Origin: Elusimicrobiota bacterium
Lineage (GTDB): Bacteria; CAYTYR01; UBA6262; DAOVJB01
Assembly: GCA_030673425.1 (NCBI GenBank)
Contig: DAOVJB010000107.1
Location: 1 to 5,064, forward strand
Length of the DNA: 5,064 bases
Direction of reading: 5' to 3'
Below the pieces are notes generated by a model. That model was not told the origin of the DNA. It saw only the letters and a program-made list of their open reading frames with translations, and searched no databases. Within the stretch, counting starts at the first letter, position 1. Every line of letters begins with the position of its first letter. The position numbers and the translations under genes are program-made. Shown here piece by piece: positions 1 through 5,064 of this stretch.

Positions 1-1
1 A

Positions 2-88
2 AAGTGGTATTATAATAGAACCACTGGTGAAATATGTATAGATGCTTCTTATGAAGATGAGAATGGAATTAGTATTGATTGCTGGTAA
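2..88 (+). CDS. Probable type IV pilin-like / type II secretion pseudopilin, C-terminal fragment
   Basis: This is the 3' end of a gene that begins before the window; 28 sense codons are visible before the TAA at 86-88. The fragment starts KWYYNRTTGEICID and ends SIDCW. A W-x-YN-x-x-TGEI stretch just before the C-terminus is a recurrent ending of pseudopilins (GspG/GspH-like) and type IV pilin-like proteins, where it forms part of the last beta strands of the globular domain. Two cysteines (fragment residues 12 and 27) could form a C-terminal disulfide loop as in many pilins; this is inference. The N-terminal prepilin cleavage site and hydrophobic helix, which would settle the family, lie outside the window. 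The HAMP-protein gene starts 14 nt downstream, suggesting cotranscription. The reading frame is open up to the window edge, but a fragment this short cannot be assigned firmly. Confidence 0.6.
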   Translation, partial: KWYYNRTTGEICIDASYEDENGISIDCW

Positions 89-100
89 AGGAGAGGTGAT
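87..100 (+). promoter_or_regulatory. Strong composite ribosome binding site for the HAMP-protein gene
   Basis: AAAGGAG (87-93) is followed directly by AGGTGAT (94-100). Together they look like a duplicated anti-16S match, and the site overlaps the stop codon of the upstream pilin-like gene. AAAGGAG stands 9 nt before the ATG at 103. A second in-frame ATG at 124 has its own AAGGAG (111-116) 7 nt upstream, so initiation at residue 8 is also possible. I prefer 103 because the residues it adds (RRHY before MVDKRFQ) continue the basic N-terminal pattern I associate with this kind of protein. Confidence 0.6.
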
Positions 101-102
101 TT

Positions 103-672
103 ATGAAAAAAAGGAGACATTATATGGTTGATAAACGTTTCCAGATCAGATTTATAGGGGTAGTAGTTTTTTCAATGTTTCTTTTCTTGTTGATGGTAGG
201 ATGGACTGTTTACAGTAATATCTGGGCGGTATTGCTCAGGGATACCCAGAATCCTTATTTCCTTATGGTTAAGAAACAAGCAGATGTGGATATCTTCTAC
301 AAACTTACGCTTTTGATGATCGTGGTAGCTGTTATCAGTTTCTTTATTTCTCATAAATTTGCCGGACCGGTTTACCGTATAAGAAAAGCCTCAAAATTAG
401 TAAGTGAGGGTAATTTTTCTTTGCGTGTAAATTTAAGAAGGGGAGATGAATTTATTGAGTTAGTGCATGATTTTAATAATATGGTAAAGAATCTAAAAGA
501 ACTTATTACAAAAGATAAGGAACAAATTAAAATTGTTACCACAAAACTAAGAGAAATATCAAAAGATTTTAGAGAAAAAGATTTAAGCATTGAAGAAAAA
601 GATAAAATCTCAGCAGAACTTAATAATCTAACAAAAGAGTTAGGAGAAATAAACGCGCAATTTAAGGTTTAA
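103..672 (+). CDS. Small two-helix membrane protein with HAMP domain and C-terminal coiled coil
   Basis: The 189-residue product has a basic N-terminus (RRHYMVDKRFQIRF), a first membrane helix at about residues 16-38, a short extracytoplasmic loop of about 27 residues, and a second membrane helix at about 66-84. A HAMP linker follows at about 84-134: SHKFAGPVYRIRK with the conserved proline at 90-region GPV, then the second-helix entry motif RGDEF (113-117) and FNNMVKNLKEL. The remainder (about 135-185) is highly charged and has no proline, as expected of a continuous coiled coil. HAMP domains pass conformational signals between membrane helices and cytoplasmic output domains in histidine kinases, chemotaxis receptors and cyclases. 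Here no kinase, methyl-accepting or cyclase domain follows, and the stop codon is clean, so there is no sign of a broken longer gene. It may be a scaffold or a sensor that works through a partner; its function is unknown. It sits between a pilin-like gene and glnA, with gaps of 14 and 30 nt. The HAMP call is firm; any role is inference. Confidence 0.85.
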   Translation: MKKRRHYMVDKRFQIRFIGVVVFSMFLFLLMVGWTVYSNIWAVLLRDTQNPYFLMVKKQADVDIFYKLTLLMIVVAVISFFISHKFAGPVYRIRKASKLVSEGNFSLRVNLRRGDEFIELVHDFNNMVKNLKELITKDKEQIKIVTTKLREISKDFREKDLSIEEKDKISAELNNLTKELGEINAQFKV

Positions 673-691
673 TATCGTAAAATGAGGATAT

Positions 692-698
692 AAGGAGG
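692..698 (+). promoter_or_regulatory. Ribosome binding site of glnA
   Basis: AAGGAGG is a full anti-16S match. It lies only 4 nt before the ATG at 703, a slightly short spacing. It fixes the glnA start, since no other in-frame start lies upstream. The whole gap between the HAMP gene and glnA is 30 nt, which leaves no room for a structured leader or riboswitch. Confidence 0.8.
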
Positions 699-702
699 GA
701 AA

Positions 703-2061
703 ATGGCATTAAAAACAAAAGAAGACGTGTTAAAGATTGTAAAGGATAAAAGAGTAAAGTTTATCAAGATATGGTTCGTGGATATTTTAGGCCAGATAAA
801 GAGTTTTACTATTAGTGACAGAGAATTAGAGGGTGCTTTTAGCGAAGGTATGGGTTTTGATGGTTCCTCAATTGAGGGTTTTGCACGTATTTATGAGAGT
901 GATTTAGTTGCTAAACCTGATCCAAGTACTTTTGTAATTCTGCCATGGAGTGATAAAGAAAATGCTGTAGGGAGAATGTTTTGTGATATCGTAATGCCTG
1001 ACGGGACTCCTTATGATGGGGATACCAGGTATATCTTAAAGAAGAATTTAGAGGCAGCAGAAAAGATAGGCTACACTTTTTATATCGGACCTGAACTGGA
1101 ATATTTCTATTTCAAAGATGACAAATCCCCATCCGTCTTAGATAAGGGCGGATATTTTGATTTTCTACCTCTGGATTCCGCACATGATTTAAGAAGGGAG
1201 ACCATCTTAAAGTTAGAAAAAATTAATATACAAGTGGAATATAGCCATCACGAAGTTGCTCCCTCACAACATGAGATTGATCTTAAGTATGCAGATGCCC
1301 TGACTATGGCTGATAATGTCTTAAGTTATAAAGCGATAGTAAAGGAAGTAGCAATTTCGAATGGAATATATGCTTCATTTATGCCCAAACCCATTTTTAC
1401 GGTCAATGGTAGCGGTATGCATACACATCAGTCTTTGTTTTCCACCAAAGGTGGATCCGCCTCCGGCGGAAAGAACAAGAAGAATATATTCTTTGACCCG
1501 CAAGATGAATACCATCTTTCCAATGAAGCTAAATCTTATATCGCTGGTATCCTGAAGCATATTGCTGAATTTACATCAATAACCAATCAGTGGGTTAATT
1601 CCTACAAGAGGCTTGTGCCTGGATATGAAGCTCCGGTCTATATCTCCTGGGCAAGGCGAAATCGCTCAGCTTTGGTGAGAATTCCTATGTACAAGCCGGG
1701 CAAAGAGACAGCTACCAGGATAGAGTTGCGCAGTCCTGATGCAGCTTGTAATCCTTATCTTGCTTTTACAATGATGTTGGCCGCGGGTTTAGAAGGAATG
1801 AAGAATAACTATGAACTGCCGGAACCTGTGGAAAAGGATATATACCGGATGAGTGATGATGAAAGGCTTAAAGAAAACATAGAGTCATTGCCAGGAAGTC
1901 TCATAGAAGCAATTAATGCAACCCAGAAGAGTTCACTCGTAAAGAAAACCCTGGGAGACCATATCTTTGATAAATTTATTGAAAACAAAAAGATCGAATG
2001 GGATAATTATAGAAAACAGGTAACTGATTACGAATTGAAGAAATATCTGCCTATTCTATAA
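703..2061 (+). CDS. glnA: Glutamine synthetase, type I (GSI-alpha-like)
   Basis: The enzyme makes glutamine from glutamate, ammonium and ATP in the cytoplasm, as a dodecamer in this family. The 452-residue protein has the beta-grasp N-terminal domain with DGSSIEGF (53-60; Asp53 is the equivalent of the catalytic Asp50) and Arg62. The catalytic domain shows metal ligands in GPELEYF (Glu131, Glu133) and HHEVAPSQHEID (Glu184, Glu191), NGSGMHTHQS (235-244, His240), the substrate arginine and flap glutamate in KRLVPGYEAP (Arg303, Glu309), NRSALVRIP (320-328) and RIELRSPDAACNPYLAF (339-355). The length is near that of the roughly 440-residue GSI-alpha enzymes. The C-terminal region has DIYRMSDDE where adenylylated GSI-beta enzymes have NLYDLPPEE, so control by feedback inhibition or protein partners is more likely than adenylylation. 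Residues 247-256 (STKGGSASGG) form an odd insertion encoded by two small palindromes; see the separate repeat entry. All catalytic motifs are intact, so the enzyme should be active. It is probably cotranscribed with the upstream HAMP gene. Confidence 0.97.
   Translation: MALKTKEDVLKIVKDKRVKFIKIWFVDILGQIKSFTISDRELEGAFSEGMGFDGSSIEGFARIYESDLVAKPDPSTFVILPWSDKENAVGRMFCDIVMPDGTPYDGDTRYILKKNLEAAEKIGYTFYIGPELEYFYFKDDKSPSVLDKGGYFDFLPLDSAHDLRRETILKLEKINIQVEYSHHEVAPSQHEIDLKYADALTMADNVLSYKAIVKEVAISNGIYASFMPKPIFTVNGSGMHTHQSLFSTKGGSASGGKNKKNIFFDPQDEYHLSNEAKSYIAGILKHIAEFTSITNQWVNSYKRLVPGYEAPVYISWARRNRSALVRIPMYKPGKETATRIELRSPDAACNPYLAFTMMLAAGLEGMKNNYELPEPVEKDIYRMSDDERLKENIESLPGSLIEAINATQKSSLVKKTLGDHIFDKFIENKKIEWDNYRKQVTDYELKKYLPIL
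1441..1470 (+). repeat. Tandem pair of 15-bp palindromic units inserted in frame in glnA
   Basis: Unit 1 (1441-1455) is tccaccaaaggtgga and unit 2 (1456-1470) is tccgcctccggcgga. Each is a perfect 6-bp inverted repeat around a 3-nt loop, and both fit TCCRCC-NNN-GGYGGA. The inner arms ggtgga and tccgcc can also pair with each other through one G-U. The block is 20/30 G+C inside an AT-rich gene and covers exactly codons 247-256 (STKGG, SASGG). It falls between the SLF and KN...FFDPQDEY segments of glutamine synthetase, where I expect related enzymes to have a shorter loop. This suggests an expanded or mobile palindromic repeat tolerated in a surface loop. The palindromes are seen directly; insertion and mobility are inferred. 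Confidence 0.75.
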
Positions 2062-2093
2062 CAATCTATAGTATGCCATATAAAGAGAAATTC

Positions 2094-2136
2094 TAAGGGG
2101 CTGACACCTGATGTGAAAATAGGGGTCTGCCCCTTA
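2094..2136. repeat. Long imperfect inverted repeat after glnA (possible terminator or REP-like element)
   Basis: The left arm (2094-2109, TAAGGGGCTGACACCT) pairs with the right arm (2121-2136, AGGGGTCTGCCCCTTA) at 14 of 16 positions, around an 11-nt loop (2110-2120). The outer eight pairs (TAAGGGGC/GCCCCTTA) are perfect. It begins 32 nt after the glnA stop and lies between glnA and the secA promoter, so it could end glnA transcription. The downstream sequence (agttattt) is a poor T-tract, so a classic intrinsic terminator is not certain. The arms contain CTGACACC and GGGGTCTG, cores that recall REP/RAYT-type palindromes (GGGGTCAGACCCC-like) scattered between genes in many bacteria. That comparison is from memory and is an inference. 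Confidence 0.65.
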
Positions 2137-2170
2137 AGTTATTTAAGCAGAAATCTCAAGAAAATATAAG

Positions 2171-2199
2171 TTTACTTAAGCCAAAAAATATGCTAAAAT
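2171..2199 (+). promoter_or_regulatory. Predicted sigma-70-type promoter of secA with extended -10
   Basis: The -35 box TTTACT (2171-2176, 4 of 6 to TTGACA) is separated by exactly 17 nt from the -10 box TAAAAT (2194-2199, 5 of 6 to TATAAT). A TG dinucleotide at 2191-2192 gives the extended -10 pattern TGcTAAAAT. Transcription would start near 2205-2208, leaving a leader of about 30 nt before secA. The surrounding DNA is very A/T-rich, so box matches by chance are easier, but the spacing and the TG element support the call. The promoter makes secA independent of glnA. Confidence 0.6.
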
Positions 2200-2218
2200 A
2201 ATATGATTTAGAATATAT

Positions 2219-2228
2219 AAAGGTGAGG
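2219..2228 (+). promoter_or_regulatory. Ribosome binding site of secA
   Basis: AAAGGTGAGG lies 8 nt before the ATG at 2237 and supports that start. The resulting N-terminus (MFGFILRKIFGSKTERDIKRL) matches the usual beginning of SecA, with no extra or missing residues apparent. Confidence 0.75.
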
Positions 2229-2236
2229 TATATTGG

Positions 2237-4999
2237 ATGTTCGGGTTTATTTTAAGGAAAATTTTCGGTAGTAAGACTGAGAGGGACATAAAAAGGCTTA
2301 CTCCTATAGTAGAGAAGATCAATAGTTTGGAGACCGAAGTGTCTGGTTTAAGTGATGACGCATTGGGTAGGAAAACTGCTGAATTTAAGAAGAGATATCA
2401 GGATGGAGAGAGCACTGATATCCTTTTGCCTGAGGCATTTGCCGTAGTACGTGAGGCAGCTAAGAGAACCTTAAATATGCGCCATTTTGATGTACAGATT
2501 ATGGGCGGGATAATTTTATATGAGGGTAAGATCATAGAAATGAAGACCGGTGAAGGTAAAACCCTGGCGGCAACACTCCCGGTATATCTCAATAGTCTTA
2601 GTGATAAGAGTACCCATATTGTTACGGTAAATGATTACCTGGCTAAAAGAGACAGTGAATGGATGGGACCTATTTATAAATTTCTGGGGTTGAGTGTAGG
2701 ATTTGTTCAGCATGACATAGACAATCAAAGCCGTCAGGCCGCCTATAGATGTGATGTTACCTATGTTACTAATAACGAGGTGGGATTTGATTATCTGAGG
2801 GATAATATGGCTATTCGCAGTGAGGACAGGGTGTTAACTGATCTCCATTATGCCATTATTGATGAAGTGGACAGCATCTTGGTTGATGAAGCCCGTACCC
2901 CCCTTATTATATCAGGGCCTACAGAGGCGTCAACAGATAGATATTATGTTATCAATCAGATTACACCTCGCCTGAAGGGTAAATTCGTGACCGAAAAAGA
3001 AGAAATTGAAGCTAAACATCAACAGATAAATATTACAAAAGGCTTTGATTATATAATAGATGAAAAATCCCATACCGCCACGCTTACCGAGGAAGGGGTG
3101 GCTAAATGTGAGAGACTGTTAGGGGTTTCAAACCTCTATGATGATGTCCAGAGTGAATGGGTGCATCATATAAACCAGGCTCTGCGGGCATACAATCTTT
3201 ATAAGCGGGATGTAGATTATGTGGTTAAAGACGGTCAGGTAATAATTGTAGATGAGTTTACAGGAAGATTGATGCCGGGTAGACGCTGGAGCGAGGGATT
3301 GCACCAGGCAGTTGAAGCTAAGGAAGGATTAAAAATTGCACAGGAAAACCAGACATTGGCCACTATAACATTCCAAAATTATTTCCGCCTCTATGACAAA
3401 TTAGCAGGTATGACAGGAACAGCAGTTACAGAGGCTGAAGAGTTCTATAAAATATATAAATTGGAAGTGGTTGATTTACCTACTAATGAACCAATGATTA
3501 GAGAAGATTTTCCTGATGTTATATATAAAAGCGAGCGGGAAAAGTATAAAGCGATTGTTCAGGAAATCGTTGATGGCTATAACCACGGAAGACCTCTTCT
3601 TGTGGGAACCAGATCAATAGAGAAAAACGAGAAATTAAGCAGAATGTTAAAAAAAGAGGGTATTCCTCATAACGTGTTAAATGCAAAATATCATGAGATG
3701 GAAGCCCAGATTATCGCACAGGCAGGCAGGAAAAAAGCAATAACCATTGCTACTAATATGGCTGGTAGAGGAACAGATATAGTGTTAGGAGGGAATCCTG
3801 AGTATATTGCCAGGGAAGAAATGATTAACCGTGGTTATGATGCTGAATTGGTGGCTTTAGCCAGCGAGTATACATCCACGCATGATACTGAGGTGCTCAA
3901 GGTGCGTGATGAATACCATCGTGTCTTAGACAATATAAAGAAGGTTACTGACCAGGAACACCAGGAAGTGGTCCAGCTTGGTGGTTTATGTGTTATAGGA
4001 ACAGAGAGGCATGAGTCCAGAAGGATTGATAATCAATTGCGGGGACGTAGCGGCAGACAAGGTGATCCAGGTGCATCTAAATTTTTCTTGGCTTTAGATG
4101 ATGACCTTATGAGATTATTCGGTTCAGACAGGATTGCCCCAATTATGGAACGCTTAGGTATGCAGGAAGGTCAGGATATTCAGCATGCCTTAATCAGCAG
4201 GTCTATTGAGTCCGCACAGAAAAAAGTGGAAGCAATGAATTTCGATATACGTAAGCAGCTTCTTGACTATGATGATGTGATGAATGAACAAAGAAAGGCA
4301 ATATATGAATACAGAAAGAAAATTTTAGAAGGCAAAGACCTTAAAGAGAACATATGGGAGATGATTCAAGAGTTACTTGAAGAAAGATTAGACATGTGGG
4401 CTAACAAGAAGGATTATCCTGAAAAATGGGATGTCGTTAATCTTTCTCAGTGGTTTTCACATATATTTGGGATTTCGATTGCTCTGGATATTGATACAAT
4501 AAAAGTGTGGAAACAGGATGACCTGTGGGAATTTTTGGAGCGAGAGATTAAAAAACGGTACTCATTACGAGAAGAAGAGTTGGGTGTGGATACCATGCGT
4601 TATATTGAAAGAATGGTTATGCTACAGGTTGTGGATAACAGGTGGAAAGAACATCTTTATGCTTTGGATCAGGTACGCAAAGGTATCGGTTTAAGAGCTT
4701 ATGGGCACAAAGATCCCTTAATTGAGTATAAACGTGAAGCATATAATATGTTTATGAATATGATTTTCAACATTAAAGAAGAAATTATAGAATATATTTT
4801 TAAGATCAGATTAGCACGTCAAGACCAGACTGCTCGACGACAGCAGGCGCCATATGATTATCAGCAGTCAGAACAAACAGTTGCTTCAAAAAAAGCAGGT
4901 GTTCAACCAGAAATGATGAAGAAGAAACGGAAGATTGGACGCAATGATCCCTGTTCCTGCGGAAGCGGGAAGAAATATAAAAAATGCTGCGGGAGATAA
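2237..4999 (+). CDS. secA: Preprotein translocase ATPase SecA
   Basis: SecA is the motor that binds unfolded precursors at the membrane and drives them through SecYEG by ATP hydrolysis. The 920-residue protein is full length. In order it shows NBD1 with Walker A MKTGEGKT (102-109), TVNDYLAKRD (130-139), TNNEVGFDYLRDNM (178-191) and Walker B IDEVDS (208-213) with VDEARTPLIISG; the preprotein cross-linking domain (about 228-372); GMTGTA (391-396); and NBD2 with VGTRSIE (456-462), TNMAGRGTDIVLGG (506-519) and GTERHESRRIDNQLRGRSGRQGDPG (588-612, arginine finger region). The helical scaffold and wing follow (about 620-800), then the two-helix finger region around WKEHLYALDQVRKGIGLRAYGHKDPL (803-828). 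A flexible linker leads to a terminal CxC-x8-CC zinc motif (Cys906, 908, 917, 918), which in other SecAs binds SecB or phospholipid. NBD2 has an insertion of about 60 charged residues (520-580), a variable site in the family. It has its own promoter and probably shares a transcript with the next gene. Confidence 0.99.
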   Translation: MFGFILRKIFGSKTERDIKRLTPIVEKINSLETEVSGLSDDALGRKTAEFKKRYQDGESTDILLPEAFAVVREAAKRTLNMRHFDVQIMGGIILYEGKIIEMKTGEGKTLAATLPVYLNSLSDKSTHIVTVNDYLAKRDSEWMGPIYKFLGLSVGFVQHDIDNQSRQAAYRCDVTYVTNNEVGFDYLRDNMAIRSEDRVLTDLHYAIIDEVDSILVDEARTPLIISGPTEASTDRYYVINQITPRLKGKFVTEKEEIEAKHQQINITKGFDYIIDEKSHTATLTEEGVAKCERLLGVSNLYDDVQSEWVHHINQALRAYNLYKRDVDYVVKDGQVIIVDEFTGRLMPGRRWSEGLHQAVEAKEGLKIAQENQTLATITFQNYFRLYDKLAGMTGTAVTEAEEFYKIYKLEVVDLPTNEPMIREDFPDVIYKSEREKYKAIVQEIVDGYNHGRPLLVGTRSIEKNEKLSRMLKKEGIPHNVLNAKYHEMEAQIIAQAGRKKAITIATNMAGRGTDIVLGGNPEYIAREEMINRGYDAELVALASEYTSTHDTEVLKVRDEYHRVLDNIKKVTDQEHQEVVQLGGLCVIGTERHESRRIDNQLRGRSGRQGDPGASKFFLALDDDLMRLFGSDRIAPIMERLGMQEGQDIQHALISRSIESAQKKVEAMNFDIRKQLLDYDDVMNEQRKAIYEYRKKILEGKDLKENIWEMIQELLEERLDMWANKKDYPEKWDVVNLSQWFSHIFGISIALDIDTIKVWKQDDLWEFLEREIKKRYSLREEELGVDTMRYIERMVMLQVVDNRWKEHLYALDQVRKGIGLRAYGHKDPLIEYKREAYNMFMNMIFNIKEEIIEYIFKIRLARQDQTARRQQAPYDYQQSEQTVASKKAGVQPEMMKKKRKIGRNDPCSCGSGKKYKKCCGR

Positions 5000-5008
5000 A
5001 GAGGCTGA

Positions 5009-5064
5009 ATGAAAATAAATACACGTTATGCATATAGTGTTGGCAAAATCAGAGCTTTAGAGTC
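5009..5064 (+). CDS. N-terminus of a probable V/A-type ATP synthase subunit C (partial)
   Basis: The open frame begins with ATG at 5009, 9 nt after the secA stop, and runs off the window after 18 complete codons: MKINTRYAYSVGKIRALE. A modest ribosome binding site (AAAGAGG, 4998-5004) lies 4 nt upstream. The pattern RYAYSVGKIRALE closely resembles the start of V/A-type ATPase subunit C (AC39/NtpC family), often written (T/R)YAYAVGRIRALE. In the rotary complex that subunit links the central stalk to the membrane ring. With so few residues this is recognition by pattern only. The tight spacing suggests it is read on the secA transcript. Further V-type ATPase genes would be expected beyond the window edge. 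Confidence 0.6.
   Translation, partial: MKINTRYAYSVGKIRALE

Noticed and set aside
172-590. Two minus-strand open frames inside the HAMP-protein gene.
   Set aside because: They are overlaps with a coding gene whose helix and HAMP pattern is clear; no start signal or plausible product is seen.
673-702. A glutamine riboswitch or regulatory leader before glnA.
   Set aside because: The gap is 30 nt, mostly taken up by the ribosome binding site, with no space for such a structure.
1441-1470. The GGSASGG peptide and the GGATCC (BamHI) site at the unit junction could suggest an engineered Gly-Ser linker.
   Set aside because: The block sits in an otherwise natural housekeeping gene with native flanks on both sides, no vector sequence is present, and the double palindrome explains both the site and the Gly/Ser content.
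1375-1560. Open frames of about 60 codons on either strand inside glnA.
   Set aside because: They lie wholly within a well-supported gene, lack ribosome binding sites and show no recognisable domains.
1843-1845. Tyr381 of GlnA as an adenylylation site.
   Set aside because: A tyrosine does align near that position, but the surrounding residues (DIYRMSDDE) resemble non-adenylylated GSI-alpha enzymes and not the NLYDLPPEE context of adenylylated ones.
2073-2096. Short frame MPYKEKF upstream of secA as a possible SecM-like leader.
   Set aside because: It is only seven codons, lacks a ribosome binding site and lies upstream of the predicted secA promoter, so it would not be on the secA transcript.
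2133-2147. Small A/T palindrome CTTAA-gttat-TTAAG next to the large inverted repeat, as an operator.
   Set aside because: Five weak base pairs in an A/T-rich gap are expected by chance, and the site overlaps the larger hairpin and lies well upstream of the promoter.
4806-5033. Minus-strand open frame across the end of secA and the next start.
   Set aside because: It is antisense to the SecA zinc motif and to a plausible subunit C start, and it has no family resemblance.

Overview
The window is a stretch of ordinary bacterial chromosome, fairly AT-rich, with all genes on the plus strand. It holds the tail of a probable pseudopilin gene, a small membrane HAMP-domain protein, type I glutamine synthetase (glnA), the preprotein translocase ATPase secA, and the first codons of a gene whose N-terminus resembles V/A-type ATP synthase subunit C. 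Strong Shine-Dalgarno sequences precede most starts. The combination of a pilin ending in a WYYN-x-TTGEI motif, a HAMP protein with a HKFAGPV-type entry, a GSI-alpha glutamine synthetase, a SecA with a C-terminal zinc motif, and a possible V-type ATPase suits an uncultured Gram-negative-like lineage such as Omnitrophota (OP3). That placement is an inference from sequence style and was not tested by any search.

Layout: 2-88 is the pilin-like C-terminus. It is followed after 14 nt by the HAMP protein (103-672) and after another 30 nt by glnA (703-2061), so these three may be cotranscribed. The 175-nt gap at 2062-2236 holds a long imperfect inverted repeat (2094-2136), which may be a terminator or a REP-like element. 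It also holds a well-formed extended -10 promoter (2171-2199) that should drive secA (2237-4999). Only 9 nt separate secA from the next start at 5009, so that gene probably belongs to the secA transcript.

The genes do not form one pathway. SecA powers Sec-dependent export, which the pilin-like and membrane proteins would need. GlnA assimilates ammonium. The HAMP protein is a membrane-anchored helical protein with no visible output domain.

The most unusual structure lies inside glnA at 1441-1470. It is a GC-rich block of exactly ten codons made of two adjacent perfect 15-bp palindromic units of the form TCCRCC-NNN-GGYGGA, encoding STKGG and SASGG. It sits in a loop where I would expect GSI enzymes to be shorter, and it looks like an in-frame insertion of a small palindromic repeat. 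I see no defence system, CRISPR array, transposase gene, tRNA or rRNA in the window.
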